In this document: positions 43,175-55,847 of the stretch, piece after piece
How positions within the stretch are numbered: the first letter of the stretch is position 1
How the letters are laid out: every line of letters begins with the position of its first letter
NCBI GenBank assembly: GCA_903900155.1
Contig: CAIUMD010000114.1
Span: forward strand, 1-64,000
Direction of reading: 5' to 3'
Origin: an uncultured Caulobacterales bacterium
GTDB lineage: Bacteria > Pseudomonadota > Alphaproteobacteria > Caulobacterales > Caulobacteraceae
DNA: 64,000 nucleotides
Made by a program: the position numbers and the translations under genes
The notes under the pieces: generated by a model
Told to the model about the DNA's origin: nothing
Database searches by the model: none
Seen by the model: only the letters and a program-made list of their open reading frames with translations

Positions 43175-44272
43175 ATGTCCAGATTTCCCGATCGTCGGTC
43201 GGTGGTGCTGGCAGGCCTCGCGGGCCTGACGGCCGCGCCGGCCTTCGCCAAGCCTCCACGCTTCGACGCCATTCTCTCGGCCAGGCCCGATCCTCGCGCC
43301 GTCCGGAACTTCGCCACCCTGGGCCAGGCGCTGGACGCCGCGCCGGCTTCGGGCGAACGGCCCTTCCGCATCCTGGTTCCGAAAGGGACCTGGCGAGAGC
43401 AGGTCACCGTCCGCAAACCCAATGTCCACCTGGTGGGCGAGGGCAGGACGGCCAGCGTCATGGTGTTCAACGAGTACGCCGCCGGCCGCAACCGTCCGGG
43501 CGGTCCGCCCGAGATCGCGACCATGACCGTGCTGGCGCCGGGCTTCCGCGCCGAGCGCCTGACCATCGCCAACGACTTCGACTATCCGCACAACATGCCC
43601 GCCGAGGTCGATTATGACCGCACCGGCGCCAGCGGGGCCCAGGCCACGGCGCTGAAGCTGGGCGAGGGCAGCGACCGCGCCTATTTCGAGGATGTGGCCC
43701 TGACCGGCTGGCAGGACACCCTGTTCACCGACGCCGGCCGCAGCCTGTTCCGCAACTGCTATGTCAGCGGCTGCGTCGACTTCATCTACGGCCGGGGCGT
43801 GGCGGTGTTCGACCGCTGCGAGATCCGCTCGCGCACGCGGCCGGGCAAGGACTTCCACGGCTTCATCGCCGCGCCCGACACCGATCGCCGCCAGCCCTAT
43901 GGCCTGGTGTTTTTGGACTGCCGCCTGACGCGGGACGCGGACATGCCCAAGCACACGATGGCGCTGGGGCGTCCGTGGCGGCACACCATGACCTTCCCGG
44001 ACGGCCGCTACGGTAATCCCGGCGCCGTGGGCCACACCGCCTTCATCCGGTGCTGGATGGACGACCACATCGTCCCGGAAGCCTGGTACCCGATGCACTA
44101 CAATCTGAAAGGCGGACGCCGGGCCATGTACCAGCCCGAGGACGCCCGCCTGTTCGAATACGCCAGCAAGGGTCCCGGGGCCGGCAAGCCGTCCAAGCGG
44201 CGCCGCCAACTGACGGCGGGCCAGGCCAAGGCCTACACGGTCTCCAACTTGCTGAGCGGCTGGAGACCGTAG
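43175..44272 (+). CDS. Pectin methylesterase (CE8)
   Basis: A 365-residue secreted enzyme that removes methyl esters from homogalacturonan. A leader with RR and a hydrophobic stretch (RRSVVLAGLAGLTAAPAFA) is followed by the CE8 beta-helix. Catalytic motifs are GWQDTLF (about residues 177-183, Gln and Asp), CVDFIYG (about 200-206, Asp) and LGRPW (about 264-268, Arg and Trp); all key residues are present. The tail (PSKRRRQLTAGQA) is basic. It is likely expressed with receptor 3. Confidence 0.93.
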   Translation: MSRFPDRRSVVLAGLAGLTAAPAFAKPPRFDAILSARPDPRAVRNFATLGQALDAAPASGERPFRILVPKGTWREQVTVRKPNVHLVGEGRTASVMVFNEYAAGRNRPGGPPEIATMTVLAPGFRAERLTIANDFDYPHNMPAEVDYDRTGASGAQATALKLGEGSDRAYFEDVALTGWQDTLFTDAGRSLFRNCYVSGCVDFIYGRGVAVFDRCEIRSRTRPGKDFHGFIAAPDTDRRQPYGLVFLDCRLTRDADMPKHTMALGRPWRHTMTFPDGRYGNPGAVGHTAFIRCWMDDHIVPEAWYPMHYNLKGGRRAMYQPEDARLFEYASKGPGAGKPSKRRRQLTAGQAKAYTVSNLLSGWRP

Positions 44273-44278
44273 CGGGTC

Positions 44279-46519
44279 CTACATCGGGCCGACGCCACCG
44301 CCCGGCGCGCCGAAGTCGAAGGCCGGCTCGCGGGCGCGGCGGGGATTGGGGACACCCTTCCCGCCGAAGCCGTAGGTGATGCCGATGAACACGGCCCGCA
44401 GGTCCAGGTCCATGGTCCGGCGGTCCTTCAGGGCGGCGGTGTTGATCACCAGCTTGTCGCCGAAGGTGTTCAGGGCGTCCTGCACCGTCACCACGCCCGA
44501 GATGCGGTCGTTGAACTTGTGGCGGTAACCCAGGTTCACCATGCCGGTCGGTTCGCGATAGCCTTGCGGCGTCAGGCGCTTGCCGATGGCGAAGCCGCTG
44601 ATCTGGATGAAGTCCTTGGGCGTGGCCTGCACGTTCAGCGCCGCATAGCCCGAGACGGTCCAGGCCGAGCGTTTGTCGGGGAAACCGAGGTCCGTCGCGC
44701 CGATCTCGTTCCAGGCCGCGTTGCCGCTGATCGTGTAGCTGACCTTGGGCGACAGGCGGGCGTTGGCGACCAGCTCCAGGCCGCCGCTGCGGCTCTTGGC
44801 GAGGTTGGCCTTAGTGGTCAACAGCACGCCGCCGCCCAGGTCGCGGACGACGTCGGTCACCCCGTCGCGGGCCTCGCGCCAGTACAGGGTGCCCAGATAG
44901 TAGTTGAAGCCCTTGCGCCGCTGGTAGGCGACCTCGAACGAGTCCGTGGTCTGGGGCTTCAGGCGCGGGTCGCCCTGGCGGTAGCTGTAGGGGTCCTGAT
45001 AGATCCGGTAGGGGTTCAGGTCGGTGGCCGACGGACGCTGGATGCGGCGGCTGTAGCTGGCGTTGACCTGCCGCATGTCGTCGACCTTGTACTGCATGTG
45101 CAGCGACGGATAGGCGCGCAGATAGTCGTAGCCATCCTTCAGGTTCGAGGTGACCTGGTTGGTGTCGATCTTCACGTCCTCGACCCGCAGGCCCGGCATC
45201 ACCGTGAAGTCGCCGAACGCGCGGCTGTAGGTGACGTAGCCGGCGTTGATCACTTGGTCGTACTTGAACCGGTTGGTCAGGGCCGGATCGACGACCAAGG
45301 CGCCGCTATTGGGGCCGCGGGCGCCGTAGTTGTCGTAGTCGTTGTCGTCGACCTGCAACTCATAGCCGACGTTCAGCTTGGCGCCGCCGGCCAGGGTGCG
45401 CTTGTAGTCGGCCTTGACGCGGCCTTGCACCAACTCGTCGCCGACGCGGACGCGCTCGACAGAGTTGGAGGCCACCGGCAACTGGTTGAAGGCGTCGGCC
45501 AGGGTGATCAGAGCGTCGCGGGTGCGTTCCAGGCTGGCGTTCAGCGTGAATTCCTCGTCCTGGTGTGACAGCTTGCGGCGCAGGTCGCCCGACAGGCCGG
45601 CCACCGAGCGTTTCATCTGGCCGTCGGCGCGGCGCTGGAAGCGGGCGTTGGGCGCGCCATTGACGTCCTTGCCGTCGTAGAACGAGCCGGCGTCGGTGTC
45701 GTAGGTCACGTCGTTGTAGCGGGCCTCGGCGCTGAGGCGGGTCTGCTTGTCCAGGTCGTAATCGACGCCGGCGCGAGCGTTGTAGGCATTGCCTCGGCTG
45801 GCGAAATTGATCTGCTGGCGGCTAGTCGCGTACTTGCCGCTGAGGGCGTCGAAGCGCTCGCGGTCGTCGACGATCTCGCCCTTGGCCTTGTCGCGGCGCC
45901 AGCCGGCGTCGGCCGACAGGGTCAGCCGCTTGGTGTTGCGGGCCAGGGTGATGCTGGCGTTCTTGCGGCCGCCCGTGCCCACATTGGCGCGGACCGAGCC
46001 GGTCGCACCCACGCCGCGCTGCTGCTTGGTGATCAGGTTGATGATGCCGGCCGTGCCCTCGGGGCTGAAGGCGGCCGACGGGTTGGTCATCACCTCGACG
46101 CGTTCGAACTGGCTGGCCGGGATCTGCTGCAGGATCTGGCCGCGATTCTCGCCCCGGAACATGCCCGACGGCTTGCCGTCGATCATGATGGTGACATTGG
46201 CGTCGCCGCGCAGGCTGACATTGCCCTGCACGTCGACCTGCACCGAGGGGACGTTGCGCAGCACGTCGGCGACCGAGCCGGTCGTGGCCTGGATGTCCTT
46301 GCCCAGGCTGTAGCTGCGGCGGTCGATCGAGGTCTTCATGTCCTGCGAACCCGGCGCGGTGATGGTCACGCCCTGCACCTGGGTGGATTGCTCCTTCTTG
46401 GCCGGAGCGGGCGTCGTCGTCGGGGTCTGGGCGGCGGCGCCAGTCGCCAGCGCGCAAGCGCTGAGAGCGGCCAAGCCCGTGGCGGCCAGCAGGGCGGCGC
46501 GGCGGGTCGGGAAGGTCAT
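44279..46519 (-). CDS. TonB-dependent receptor with OMP beta-barrel (OMP_b-brl_3-like)
   Basis: A 746-residue outer-membrane protein of a subfamily different from receptors 1-3: a signal peptide (to about residue 30), then VQGVTITAPGSQDMKTSIDRRSYSLGKDI, a plug with DVLRNVPSVQVDVQGNVSLRG and IMIDGKPSGMF, then a barrel. This layout is typical of outer-membrane receptor-like proteins without a carboxypeptidase-like domain. The start at 46519 has AGGAGA upstream. The C-terminal ~20 residues (AFDFGAPGGGVGPM) extend past the usual aromatic end. The ligand is unknown. It is divergent from the desaturase-family gene, and the 21-bp motif at 46593 lies between them. Confidence 0.85.
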   Translation of the reverse strand: MTFPTRRAALLAATGLAALSACALATGAAAQTPTTTPAPAKKEQSTQVQGVTITAPGSQDMKTSIDRRSYSLGKDIQATTGSVADVLRNVPSVQVDVQGNVSLRGDANVTIMIDGKPSGMFRGENRGQILQQIPASQFERVEVMTNPSAAFSPEGTAGIINLITKQQRGVGATGSVRANVGTGGRKNASITLARNTKRLTLSADAGWRRDKAKGEIVDDRERFDALSGKYATSRQQINFASRGNAYNARAGVDYDLDKQTRLSAEARYNDVTYDTDAGSFYDGKDVNGAPNARFQRRADGQMKRSVAGLSGDLRRKLSHQDEEFTLNASLERTRDALITLADAFNQLPVASNSVERVRVGDELVQGRVKADYKRTLAGGAKLNVGYELQVDDNDYDNYGARGPNSGALVVDPALTNRFKYDQVINAGYVTYSRAFGDFTVMPGLRVEDVKIDTNQVTSNLKDGYDYLRAYPSLHMQYKVDDMRQVNASYSRRIQRPSATDLNPYRIYQDPYSYRQGDPRLKPQTTDSFEVAYQRRKGFNYYLGTLYWREARDGVTDVVRDLGGGVLLTTKANLAKSRSGGLELVANARLSPKVSYTISGNAAWNEIGATDLGFPDKRSAWTVSGYAALNVQATPKDFIQISGFAIGKRLTPQGYREPTGMVNLGYRHKFNDRISGVVTVQDALNTFGDKLVINTAALKDRRTMDLDLRAVFIGITYGFGGKGVPNPRRAREPAFDFGAPGGGVGPM

Positions 46520-46592
46520 GGAAAGTCTCCTCTGTTGTCGAGTAAACTGACCGATCGACTCGAAGCGTTGCAGTGTCTGGGGTCACGCCTTC

Positions 46593-46613
46593 GGGGTGAC
46601 GTTTGTCATGTCG
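46593..46613. promoter_or_regulatory. 21-bp motif containing TGACGTTTGTCATGTCG, shared with the ABC exporter promoter
   Basis: All 21 bases (GGGG followed by the 17 given) are identical to 54051-54071. The core TGAC-N4-GTCA is an inverted repeat. It lies 47 bases before the desaturase-family start and 74 bases before the divergent receptor start. Confidence 0.6.
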
Positions 46614-46660
46614 CGACCCGAAGTTGCTCCGCCACACCAAGTTTTAACGGCGCTTGGCGC

Positions 46661-47761
46661 ATGAATGCCCTGGATTCCCTGGGAGCGGACGTCTTGAAAC
46701 CCGCAGCGCCACATCCTGCCGCCGAGATCGGCGTCGAGCCGACCGCGTCGCGGGGCCTGGGCCGCGCAGCCCTGATCTGCGCCTTCGTGCTATATATCGC
46801 CGTCGCGGGCGCGGCCTGGTGGCTATCGCTGCAACTGGTCCCCGCCGAGCTGACCCTGACCGTCCTGGGCAAGACCCTGCACACGGACTCGGCCCACGCG
46901 CACTTGAACAATATCTTTCTGGTGTTCCTGCTGCTGCCGACGGCGCTGGGCGCCGAGGCCGCCATCTTGGGTTGGCCGGGGAGTTCGCTGCGCCAGCTTT
47001 TGTTCGCCCGCACCCGGTCGCTGAACACCGACCTGGCGGTCTTCGTCCTGGGTCAGGGCCATGTCTTGGACATCGTCGGCCGCGTGCTGATGCTGGGTGT
47101 CTCGATGATCTCGGGCGCATGGATCCACGACGCCATCGCCGCCTCGACCGGCGTGAACCTGGGTCCGCCGCCGCTGCCGTTCGCGCTGCAGCTGCCGCTT
47201 TACTTCACGATCTACACCTTCTTCGACTACTGGACCCACCGGACGGACCACACGAAGTTCTTCTGGCCGCTGCACCGCTATCACCACTCGGCCGAGGACT
47301 TCGGCATGGTGACCTCGGTGCGCCAGCATCCGGCGAACTTCACAGCCATCTTCCTGATCAACCTGCCCCTGGCCATCCTGGGCGCGCCGGCCGAGGTGAT
47401 GATCTATGTCAACGTGCTGGTCGTCGGCATCGGCCTGATCATCCACGGCAAGATTGACGCGAACTGGGGCTGGGTAGGCCGCTGGCTGATCCAGTCGCCG
47501 AACCACCACCGGGCCCACCACAAGCTGGACATGACCCACCCGACCGGCCACTTCGCCATCATGCCGATCTGGGACCGCTTGTTTGGCACCTGGTACGAGG
47601 ACAGGCCTGATCCTAAGCTGGTGATCGGCGTCGACACGGCCTACCAGCACGGCTTCTTCGTGCCGCGCGACATCCTGCGCGACTACTACCACTTCTGGAT
47701 CGGCTGGTTCGGCGGCAAGAGCGACGGGCCGAACGCGGCGCGGTTCTTCGAGAAACGCTAG
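46661..47761 (+). CDS. Fatty acid hydroxylase/sterol desaturase family membrane protein
   Basis: A 366-residue integral membrane di-iron protein. It has four or more hydrophobic segments and the three histidine clusters of the superfamily: HRTDH, HRYHHS and HRAHHKLD, spaced as in sterol desaturases and fatty acid hydroxylases. The start at 46661 ([14 protein letters not shown]) is chosen because earlier frame sequence is unlikely to be coding. The actual substrate (fatty acid, hopanoid or carotenoid) cannot be read from sequence. The upstream motif shared with the ABC exporter/DesKR-like cluster suggests envelope-lipid control. It ends in a 4-base CTAG overlap with the uxs gene. Confidence 0.85.
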   Translation: MNALDSLGADVLKPAAPHPAAEIGVEPTASRGLGRAALICAFVLYIAVAGAAWWLSLQLVPAELTLTVLGKTLHTDSAHAHLNNIFLVFLLLPTALGAEAAILGWPGSSLRQLLFARTRSLNTDLAVFVLGQGHVLDIVGRVLMLGVSMISGAWIHDAIAASTGVNLGPPPLPFALQLPLYFTIYTFFDYWTHRTDHTKFFWPLHRYHHSAEDFGMVTSVRQHPANFTAIFLINLPLAILGAPAEVMIYVNVLVVGIGLIIHGKIDANWGWVGRWLIQSPNHHRAHHKLDMTHPTGHFAIMPIWDRLFGTWYEDRPDPKLVIGVDTAYQHGFFVPRDILRDYYHFWIGWFGGKSDGPNAARFFEKR

Positions 47762-48705
47762 GCGGCCTTAAGAAGCCCGTCGAAGTACTCGATCGTCCGC
47801 ATCAGCCCGACCTTAAGCGGCGCTGTCGGCGCCCAGTCCAGGTGCTGCTTGGCCAGGCTGATGTCGGGTTGGCGCTGGCGCGGATCGTCCGAGGGCAGGG
47901 GACGATGCACGATCGCCGACTTGCTGCCGGTCAGCTCCAGCACGAGGTCGGCCAACTGCTTCATCGTGAATTCGACAGGGTTGCCGAGATTGATCGGACC
48001 GGTCACGTCGTCGCCAGTGTTCATCAGGCGCATCAGGCCGTCGACCAGGTCATCGACATAGCAGAACGACCGCGTCTGGTTGCCGTCGCCATACAGGGTG
48101 ATATCCTCGCCCTTCAGCGCCTGGACGATGAAGTTCGACACCACGCGGCCGTCATTGGGGTGCATGCGCGGGCCGTAGGTGTTGAAGATCCGCGCGACCT
48201 TGATGCGCAGCTTGTGCTGGCGCCAGTAGTCGAAAAACAGCGTCTCGGCGCAGCGCTTGCCTTCGTCGTAGCATGAGCGGATGCCGATCGGATTGACGTT
48301 GCCCCAGTAGCTCTCGACCTGAGGGTGGATGGTCGGGTCGCCGTACACTTCCGAGGTCGAGGCCTGCAGGATCTTGGCCTTCACCCGTTTGGCCAAGCCC
48401 AGCATGTTGATGGCCCCATGGACGCTGGTCTTGGTCGTCTGCACGGGGTCGAACTGATAGTGCACCGGGCTTGCCGGGCAGGCCAGGTTGTAGATCTGGT
48501 CCACCTCGACATACAGCGGCATGGTCACGTCGTGGCGCAGCAACTCGAAGCGCGGGTTGGCGAGGTTCTGCGCCACGTTCAGGCGCGAGCCGGTGTAGTA
48601 GTTGTCGACGCACAGCACCTCGGCGCCGGTCTCCAGCAGCCTGTCGCAAAGATGCGAGCCGACGAAGCCTGCGCCGCCCGTGACGAGAATTCTCTGCGTA
48701 TGCAT
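47758..48705 (-). CDS. uxs: UDP-glucuronate decarboxylase (UDP-xylose synthase)
   Basis: A 315-residue short-chain dehydrogenase-type enzyme that turns UDP-glucuronate into UDP-xylose in the cytoplasm. Motifs: [15 protein letters not shown] (NAD binding, residues 10-24), [16 protein letters not shown] (about 82, very typical of UXS), STSEVYGDP and SCYDEGKR (the YxxxK pair), [21 protein letters not shown] and [13 protein letters not shown]. The spacing is normal for the family. It fits with manC and rml genes in the window as precursor synthesis for surface polysaccharide. Confidence 0.93.
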   Translation of the reverse strand: MHTQRILVTGGAGFVGSHLCDRLLETGAEVLCVDNYYTGSRLNVAQNLANPRFELLRHDVTMPLYVEVDQIYNLACPASPVHYQFDPVQTTKTSVHGAINMLGLAKRVKAKILQASTSEVYGDPTIHPQVESYWGNVNPIGIRSCYDEGKRCAETLFFDYWRQHKLRIKVARIFNTYGPRMHPNDGRVVSNFIVQALKGEDITLYGDGNQTRSFCYVDDLVDGLMRLMNTGDDVTGPINLGNPVEFTMKQLADLVLELTGSKSAIVHRPLPSDDPRQRQPDISLAKQHLDWAPTAPLKVGLMRTIEYFDGLLKAA

Positions 48706-48784
48706 GGACTGAAACAGACCCCCCGGGACTCAGCGTCGAACTGTGTTGTACAGCGACGCCGAGCCTGGCTCCAAGGTGGTGTTT

Positions 48785-51082
48785 CTAGGCCGGGGCGCGA
48801 CCGATTGTCGGCTCGGCGATGACCGCGACGCGACGACGCTTGGGCGGAGCCGCGGGCGGTGTTTCAGCTGAGGGGGCGGTCAACTCCTCGGGCGCGAAGT
48901 CGTCCACGGCGATGACCTTGGCCACGGCGGCGTCGGCGGCGGTCAGGGCGGCGATCTCGTCCGGCGTCAGCAGGCCCTTGTCCAGGCCGTCCTTCCAGGC
49001 GCGGACGCCCTGACCCTTCAGACGGTCGTGGATGGCTTGCGTGGCCACCACGCGCTCGAAGGCGTCGATCAGCTGGCCGATCGCCTCGTCCTCGCCGCCG
49101 ACATAGACGCCTTCGACCAGGCGGCTGCGGGTGGGCGAGGGGGTCAGGATCAGGTCGGCGCAGGCGCGAGTGACGCGGTCCGACGGGCCTCGCCGCCGCG
49201 CCCCGAACGGCAGCACCGCCGCCCGCAGCAGCCACCCGGCCAGGCGGCTGGGCAGGTTGGCGAAGATCTCGTCGAGGCGCTGCTCGATCGTGGCGAAGGC
49301 CGTCTGGGCGCACCATTCCAGCAGCGGGAAATCGTCGTCCTGCCGCCCTTCGTCTTCCCAGCGCTTCAGGGCACCGGACAGGAAGTACATCTCCGACAGG
49401 ATGTCCCCCAGGCGCGCCGACAACATCTCCTTGCGCTTCAGCTCGCCGCCCAGGGTCAGCAGGGCGATGTCCGAGGTCAGGGCGAAGGCGGCGCTGTAGC
49501 GGCCCAGCTGCTGGTAGAAGCGGTTGGCGCGGCCGGCGTCCGGCGCGGGCGACAGGGCGCCGTCGGTCCAGGCGCGGGCCGTGGCCTTGACGCCGTTGCG
49601 GATGGCGTGGGCGACGTGGCTCCAGAAGGCCGCGTCGAAGGCCTCCAGGCCCTTTTCCTCGTCGGCCTCGCCCAGCGCCAGGATCTCGCGCAGCATGTAC
49701 GGATGGGCCCGGATCGCGCCCTGACCGAAGACCATCAGGCTGCGGGTCAGGATGTTGGCGCCCTCGACCGTGATGCCGACCGGCACGGCGCGATACTGCC
49801 CGCCCATGTAGTTGCGCGGGCCCTCCATGATCGCCTTGCCGCCGTGGACGTCCATGGCGTCGTTGACCACCACCCGCATCCGCTCGGTCGCCCCGGACTT
49901 CAGCAGGGCCGAGATCACCGAGGGATGCTTGCCCAGGTCCAGGCCCGCGCAGGTCAGCCGCCGCGCGCCGTCCACCAGGTAGGCGTTGCCGGCGATGCGG
50001 GCCAAGCGCTCCTGCACGCCCTCGAACTTGCCGATGGCGATGCCGAACTGCTGGCGCACGCGGGCATAGGCGCCGGTGGTCAGGGCGCTGTAGGCGGCCG
50101 CCGCGCCCGACATGGCGGGCAGCGAGATGCCGCGTCCAGCCGCCAGGGCGGTCATCAGCATCTTCCAGCCCTGGCCCGCGCGTTCGGCGCCGCCGATGAT
50201 CAAATCCAGCGGGATGAAGACGTTCTCGCCCCAGTTCGGCCCGTTCTGGAAGGTCTGGAAGGCCGGCAGGTGGCGGCGGCCGATACTGACCCCGGGTGTG
50301 TCGGTCGGGACCAGAGCGCAGGTGATGCCGATGTCCTCCTCGCCGCCCAGCAGGCGGTCGGGGTCACGCAGCTTGAAGGCCAGGCCCAGCACCGTGCAAA
50401 CCGGCCCCAGGGTGATGTAGCGCTTGTGCCAGTTCAGCCGAACACCCAGAACGGTATCGCCCTTCCAAAGGCCGCGACACACCACGCCCTCGTCGACCAT
50501 GGCCGAGGCGTCCGAGCCGGCTTCCGGGCTGGTGAGGCCGAAGGCCGGGATCTCGCGCCCGTCGGCCAGGCGCGGCAGCCAGTAGTCCTGCTGCTCTTCC
50601 GTGCCGAAGCGCAGGATCAGTTCGCCTGGACCCAGCGAGTTGGGAACCATCGCCGTCACCGCCGCCGAGGCCGAGCGGGTGGCGATCTTGCGGACGATCT
50701 CGGCGTGACCCAGGTGCGAGAAGCCCAGGCCGCCGTACTCCTTCGGGATGATCATGCCGAAGAACTTCTCGTTCTTCAGGAAGTCCCAGGCCTCGGGCGG
50801 CAGGTCGCGGGTTTCCCAGGTCATGCGCCAATCGTCGATCATGGCGCACAGGGTCTCGACCGGACCTTCCATGAAGGCCTTTTCGTCGGGGCTCAGCGTG
50901 GGGGCGGGCAGGGCCAGCAGCTCGTCCCAGTCGGGATCGCCGGTGAACAGGGCCGCGTCCCACCAGGTGTCGCCGGCCTCGATGGCGTCGCGCTCGGTTT
51001 CCGACAGGGCGGGCAGCACGCCCTTGGCCCATTGGAAGATCGGCCGGGTGATCGTGTCCCGGCGGAAGGAAGAGCTCGTCAT
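48785..51082 (-). CDS. fadE: FadE-type acyl-CoA dehydrogenase
   Basis: A 765-residue flavoprotein of the long FadE class, which starts fatty acid beta-oxidation. The dehydrogenase core contains FGMIIPKEYGGLGFSHLGHAEI, FGLTSPEAGSDASAM (FAD/substrate region) and GPNWGENVFIPLDLIIGGAERAGQGW, and a C-terminal extension (about residues 500-760) corresponds to the DUF1974 part of FadE proteins. Residues 440-470 include NILTRSLMVFGQGAIRAHPY. It stands alone, with short gaps on both sides. Confidence 0.9.
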   Translation of the reverse strand: MTSSSFRRDTITRPIFQWAKGVLPALSETERDAIEAGDTWWDAALFTGDPDWDELLALPAPTLSPDEKAFMEGPVETLCAMIDDWRMTWETRDLPPEAWDFLKNEKFFGMIIPKEYGGLGFSHLGHAEIVRKIATRSASAAVTAMVPNSLGPGELILRFGTEEQQDYWLPRLADGREIPAFGLTSPEAGSDASAMVDEGVVCRGLWKGDTVLGVRLNWHKRYITLGPVCTVLGLAFKLRDPDRLLGGEEDIGITCALVPTDTPGVSIGRRHLPAFQTFQNGPNWGENVFIPLDLIIGGAERAGQGWKMLMTALAAGRGISLPAMSGAAAAYSALTTGAYARVRQQFGIAIGKFEGVQERLARIAGNAYLVDGARRLTCAGLDLGKHPSVISALLKSGATERMRVVVNDAMDVHGGKAIMEGPRNYMGGQYRAVPVGITVEGANILTRSLMVFGQGAIRAHPYMLREILALGEADEEKGLEAFDAAFWSHVAHAIRNGVKATARAWTDGALSPAPDAGRANRFYQQLGRYSAAFALTSDIALLTLGGELKRKEMLSARLGDILSEMYFLSGALKRWEDEGRQDDDFPLLEWCAQTAFATIEQRLDEIFANLPSRLAGWLLRAAVLPFGARRRGPSDRVTRACADLILTPSPTRSRLVEGVYVGGEDEAIGQLIDAFERVVATQAIHDRLKGQGVRAWKDGLDKGLLTPDEIAALTAADAAVAKVIAVDDFAPEELTAPSAETPPAAPPKRRRVAVIAEPTIGRAPA

Positions 51083-51141
51083 GACGCCACCTCGTTGTTA
51101 CGCGAGGTGAAAACGCCGGGCGGGCCTTGCGGCTCCCGGCT

Positions 51142-53931
<2,790 letters not shown>

Positions 53932-54050
53932 GGGGTCGGGTGCGCCTTGATACTCGTACGGTTGCGCGGACCGTACGGGGCCGGCGCCGTCATCGTCGTT
54001 AAGAGCGCCCGCGACGGATTGGCGCAGGTCGGCGAACGCCGATCATCCAG

Positions 54051-54071
54051 GGGGTGACGTTTGTCATGTCG
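54051..54071. promoter_or_regulatory. 21-bp motif containing TGACGTTTGTCATGTCG upstream of the ABC exporter
   Basis: Identical to 46593-46613. It lies 72 bases before the ABC ATPase start and 120 bases before the divergent kinase start. The cluster it precedes encodes its own DesR-like regulator, the obvious candidate to bind here. Confidence 0.6.
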
Positions 54072-54143
54072 GCCCGGTGACGGCCGGCACTGATGCGCCC
54101 GGGCAGGGGGCGGCATGCTGGCTTCACATTGAGGGAGCCGACC

Positions 54144-55076
54144 ATGTCACCCAATCTTCCGCCGCCCCCAAATCTTTCGCTTTCGGCCGCGGCGATCTCC
54201 AAGGCCGTGAAGCGGCGGGGCGCGACCCTGGCCTTGAACGGCCTGGACCTGATGATCCGCCCCGGTCAATGCGTGGCGCTGCTGGGGCCCAACGGCGCGG
54301 GCAAGAGCACCAGTGTCGCCTTGCTGACCGGCCGCCTGCGACCCGACGCCGGTGAGGCCTTCCTGTTCGGCGGCGATCCGCGCGACCTGGCCGCCCGTGG
54401 CCGCATGGGCGTCATGCTGCAGGAGGCCGGCCTGCCGCGCACCCTGAGCGTCCGCGAGCAGATCGACCTGTTCCGAGGCTACTATCGCAAGCCCCGTCCA
54501 ACGGACGAGATCGTTCGCCTGGCCGGGCTGGAGGGCCTGGAGCGCCGCCGCTGCGGGGCGCTGTCGGGCGGCCAGCAGCGCCGCGTGCAGTTCGCCCTGG
54601 CCATCGCCGGCAAGCCCGACTTCCTGGTGCTGGACGAGCCGACCACCGGCATGGACATCGACGCCCGTCGCGGCCTGTGGACCGCCGTCCGAGCTGAGAT
54701 CGCCCGCGGCTGCGCCGTGTTGCTGACCACCCACCACCTGGACGAGGCCGAGGCCCTGGCCGACCGCATCGTGGTCATCGACCACGGCCAAGTCATCGCC
54801 GACGGCACGCCCGAAGCCATTAAGTCGCGGGTCTCGGGCGTCGCCATCCGCTGCCGCTCGCGCCTGTCGGACGCCGAGCTGGCAGGCTTGGCCCGCGTCA
54901 CCGGCGTCAGCCGAGAGGGAGGTCGCGTCACCCTGCTGACCACCTCCGCGCCCGCCACGCTCCGTGAGCTGCTGGCGCGTGACGAAACCGTCGACGACCT
55001 GACTGTCGCCGGCGCCTCGCTGGAGGACGCCGTGACCCGACTGGTCGGAACCCAACGCCAAGCCGAGGCCGCTTGA
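54144..55076 (+). CDS. ABC transporter ATP-binding protein
   Basis: A 310-residue ATPase of an ABC-2 type exporter. It has Walker A LLGPNGAGKSTSVALL (about residue 47), signature LSGGQQRRVQFALAIAGKP, Walker B LVLDEPTTGMDIDARR and the His switch TTHHLDEAEALADR. ATG 54144 follows GAGGGAG, so the longer upstream frame is not used. The permease starts 1 base after its stop. With the sensor kinase and response regulator it forms one operon-like cluster resembling the Bacillus YvfRS-YvfTU arrangement. Confidence 0.92.
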   Translation: MSPNLPPPPNLSLSAAAISKAVKRRGATLALNGLDLMIRPGQCVALLGPNGAGKSTSVALLTGRLRPDAGEAFLFGGDPRDLAARGRMGVMLQEAGLPRTLSVREQIDLFRGYYRKPRPTDEIVRLAGLEGLERRRCGALSGGQQRRVQFALAIAGKPDFLVLDEPTTGMDIDARRGLWTAVRAEIARGCAVLLTTHHLDEAEALADRIVVIDHGQVIADGTPEAIKSRVSGVAIRCRSRLSDAELAGLARVTGVSREGGRVTLLTTSAPATLRELLARDETVDDLTVAGASLEDAVTRLVGTQRQAEAA

Positions 55077-55077
55077 G

Positions 55078-55815
55078 ATGCACACGCTGTCCGTCTACTT
55101 CCGTGAAGCCCGCGCCCAGGTCCTGGCCACCTGGCGCACCCCGCAGTTCCTGATCCCCAGCGTGGCCCTGCCGCTGCTGTTCTACGGGGTCATGGGCCTG
55201 GGCCTCAGCAGAGGGCGCGAGGACGTCGCCCACGTCATGCTGGCCAACTATGTGATCTTCGCCGCCATCGCCCCGGCCATGTTCGGCTTCGGCGCGGCCG
55301 TCGCCGCCGAACGCGAGGCCAAGCTGATCGAGCTGAAGCAGATCGCCCCGCTGCCGGCCGGCGGCTACCTGATCGGCCGCCTGGCCGCCGCCCTGGCGCT
55401 GGTCGCCGCGTCCGTCGGCCTGCTGGGCGTGCTGGCGTATTTCGGCGGGGTGAAGATGGAGCCTTGGCGCTGGGGCGCGACCCTGGGCCTGGGCCTGGCC
55501 TCGGCCATTCCGTTCGCCCTGATCGGCCTGAACGTCGGCCTGCGTTTCGGTTCGCAAGGCGCCACCGCCATCGCCAACCTGCTGTTCCTGGGCTTCTCGC
55601 TGTTCGGCGGACTGTGGATGCCGCTGAACATCATGCCCGACTGGTTCACCCGCATCGCCAAGGTCATGCCGTCCTACCACCTGGGCCAGCTGTCGCAGAT
55701 GCTGTCGGGCATGCAGCCGATGGCGGATGTCCAAAGCCACGTGACGAACGTTCTGGCGATCAGTTTGGCGGCCCTGGTCGGCGCCTGGGCGGCGTGGCGG
55801 CGGCAGGCGGCTTGA
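55078..55815 (+). CDS. ABC-2 type transporter permease
   Basis: A 245-residue inner-membrane permease with six hydrophobic segments, starting directly after the ATPase gene. It contains the ABC-2 family features RTPQFLIPSVALPLLFYGVMG near the N-terminus, a central region AEREAKLIELKQIAPLPAGGYL, and GLWMPLNIMPDWFTRIAKVMPSYHLGQL near the end. The substrate is unknown; in related clusters the exporter handles peptides, drugs or lipids. The histidine kinase gene follows within a few bases. Confidence 0.9.
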   Translation: MHTLSVYFREARAQVLATWRTPQFLIPSVALPLLFYGVMGLGLSRGREDVAHVMLANYVIFAAIAPAMFGFGAAVAAEREAKLIELKQIAPLPAGGYLIGRLAAALALVAASVGLLGVLAYFGGVKMEPWRWGATLGLGLASAIPFALIGLNVGLRFGSQGATAIANLLFLGFSLFGGLWMPLNIMPDWFTRIAKVMPSYHLGQLSQMLSGMQPMADVQSHVTNVLAISLAALVGAWAAWRRQAA

Positions 55816-55847
55816 CCGTGGCGAAGCGACCGAGCGACATCGCGCGG

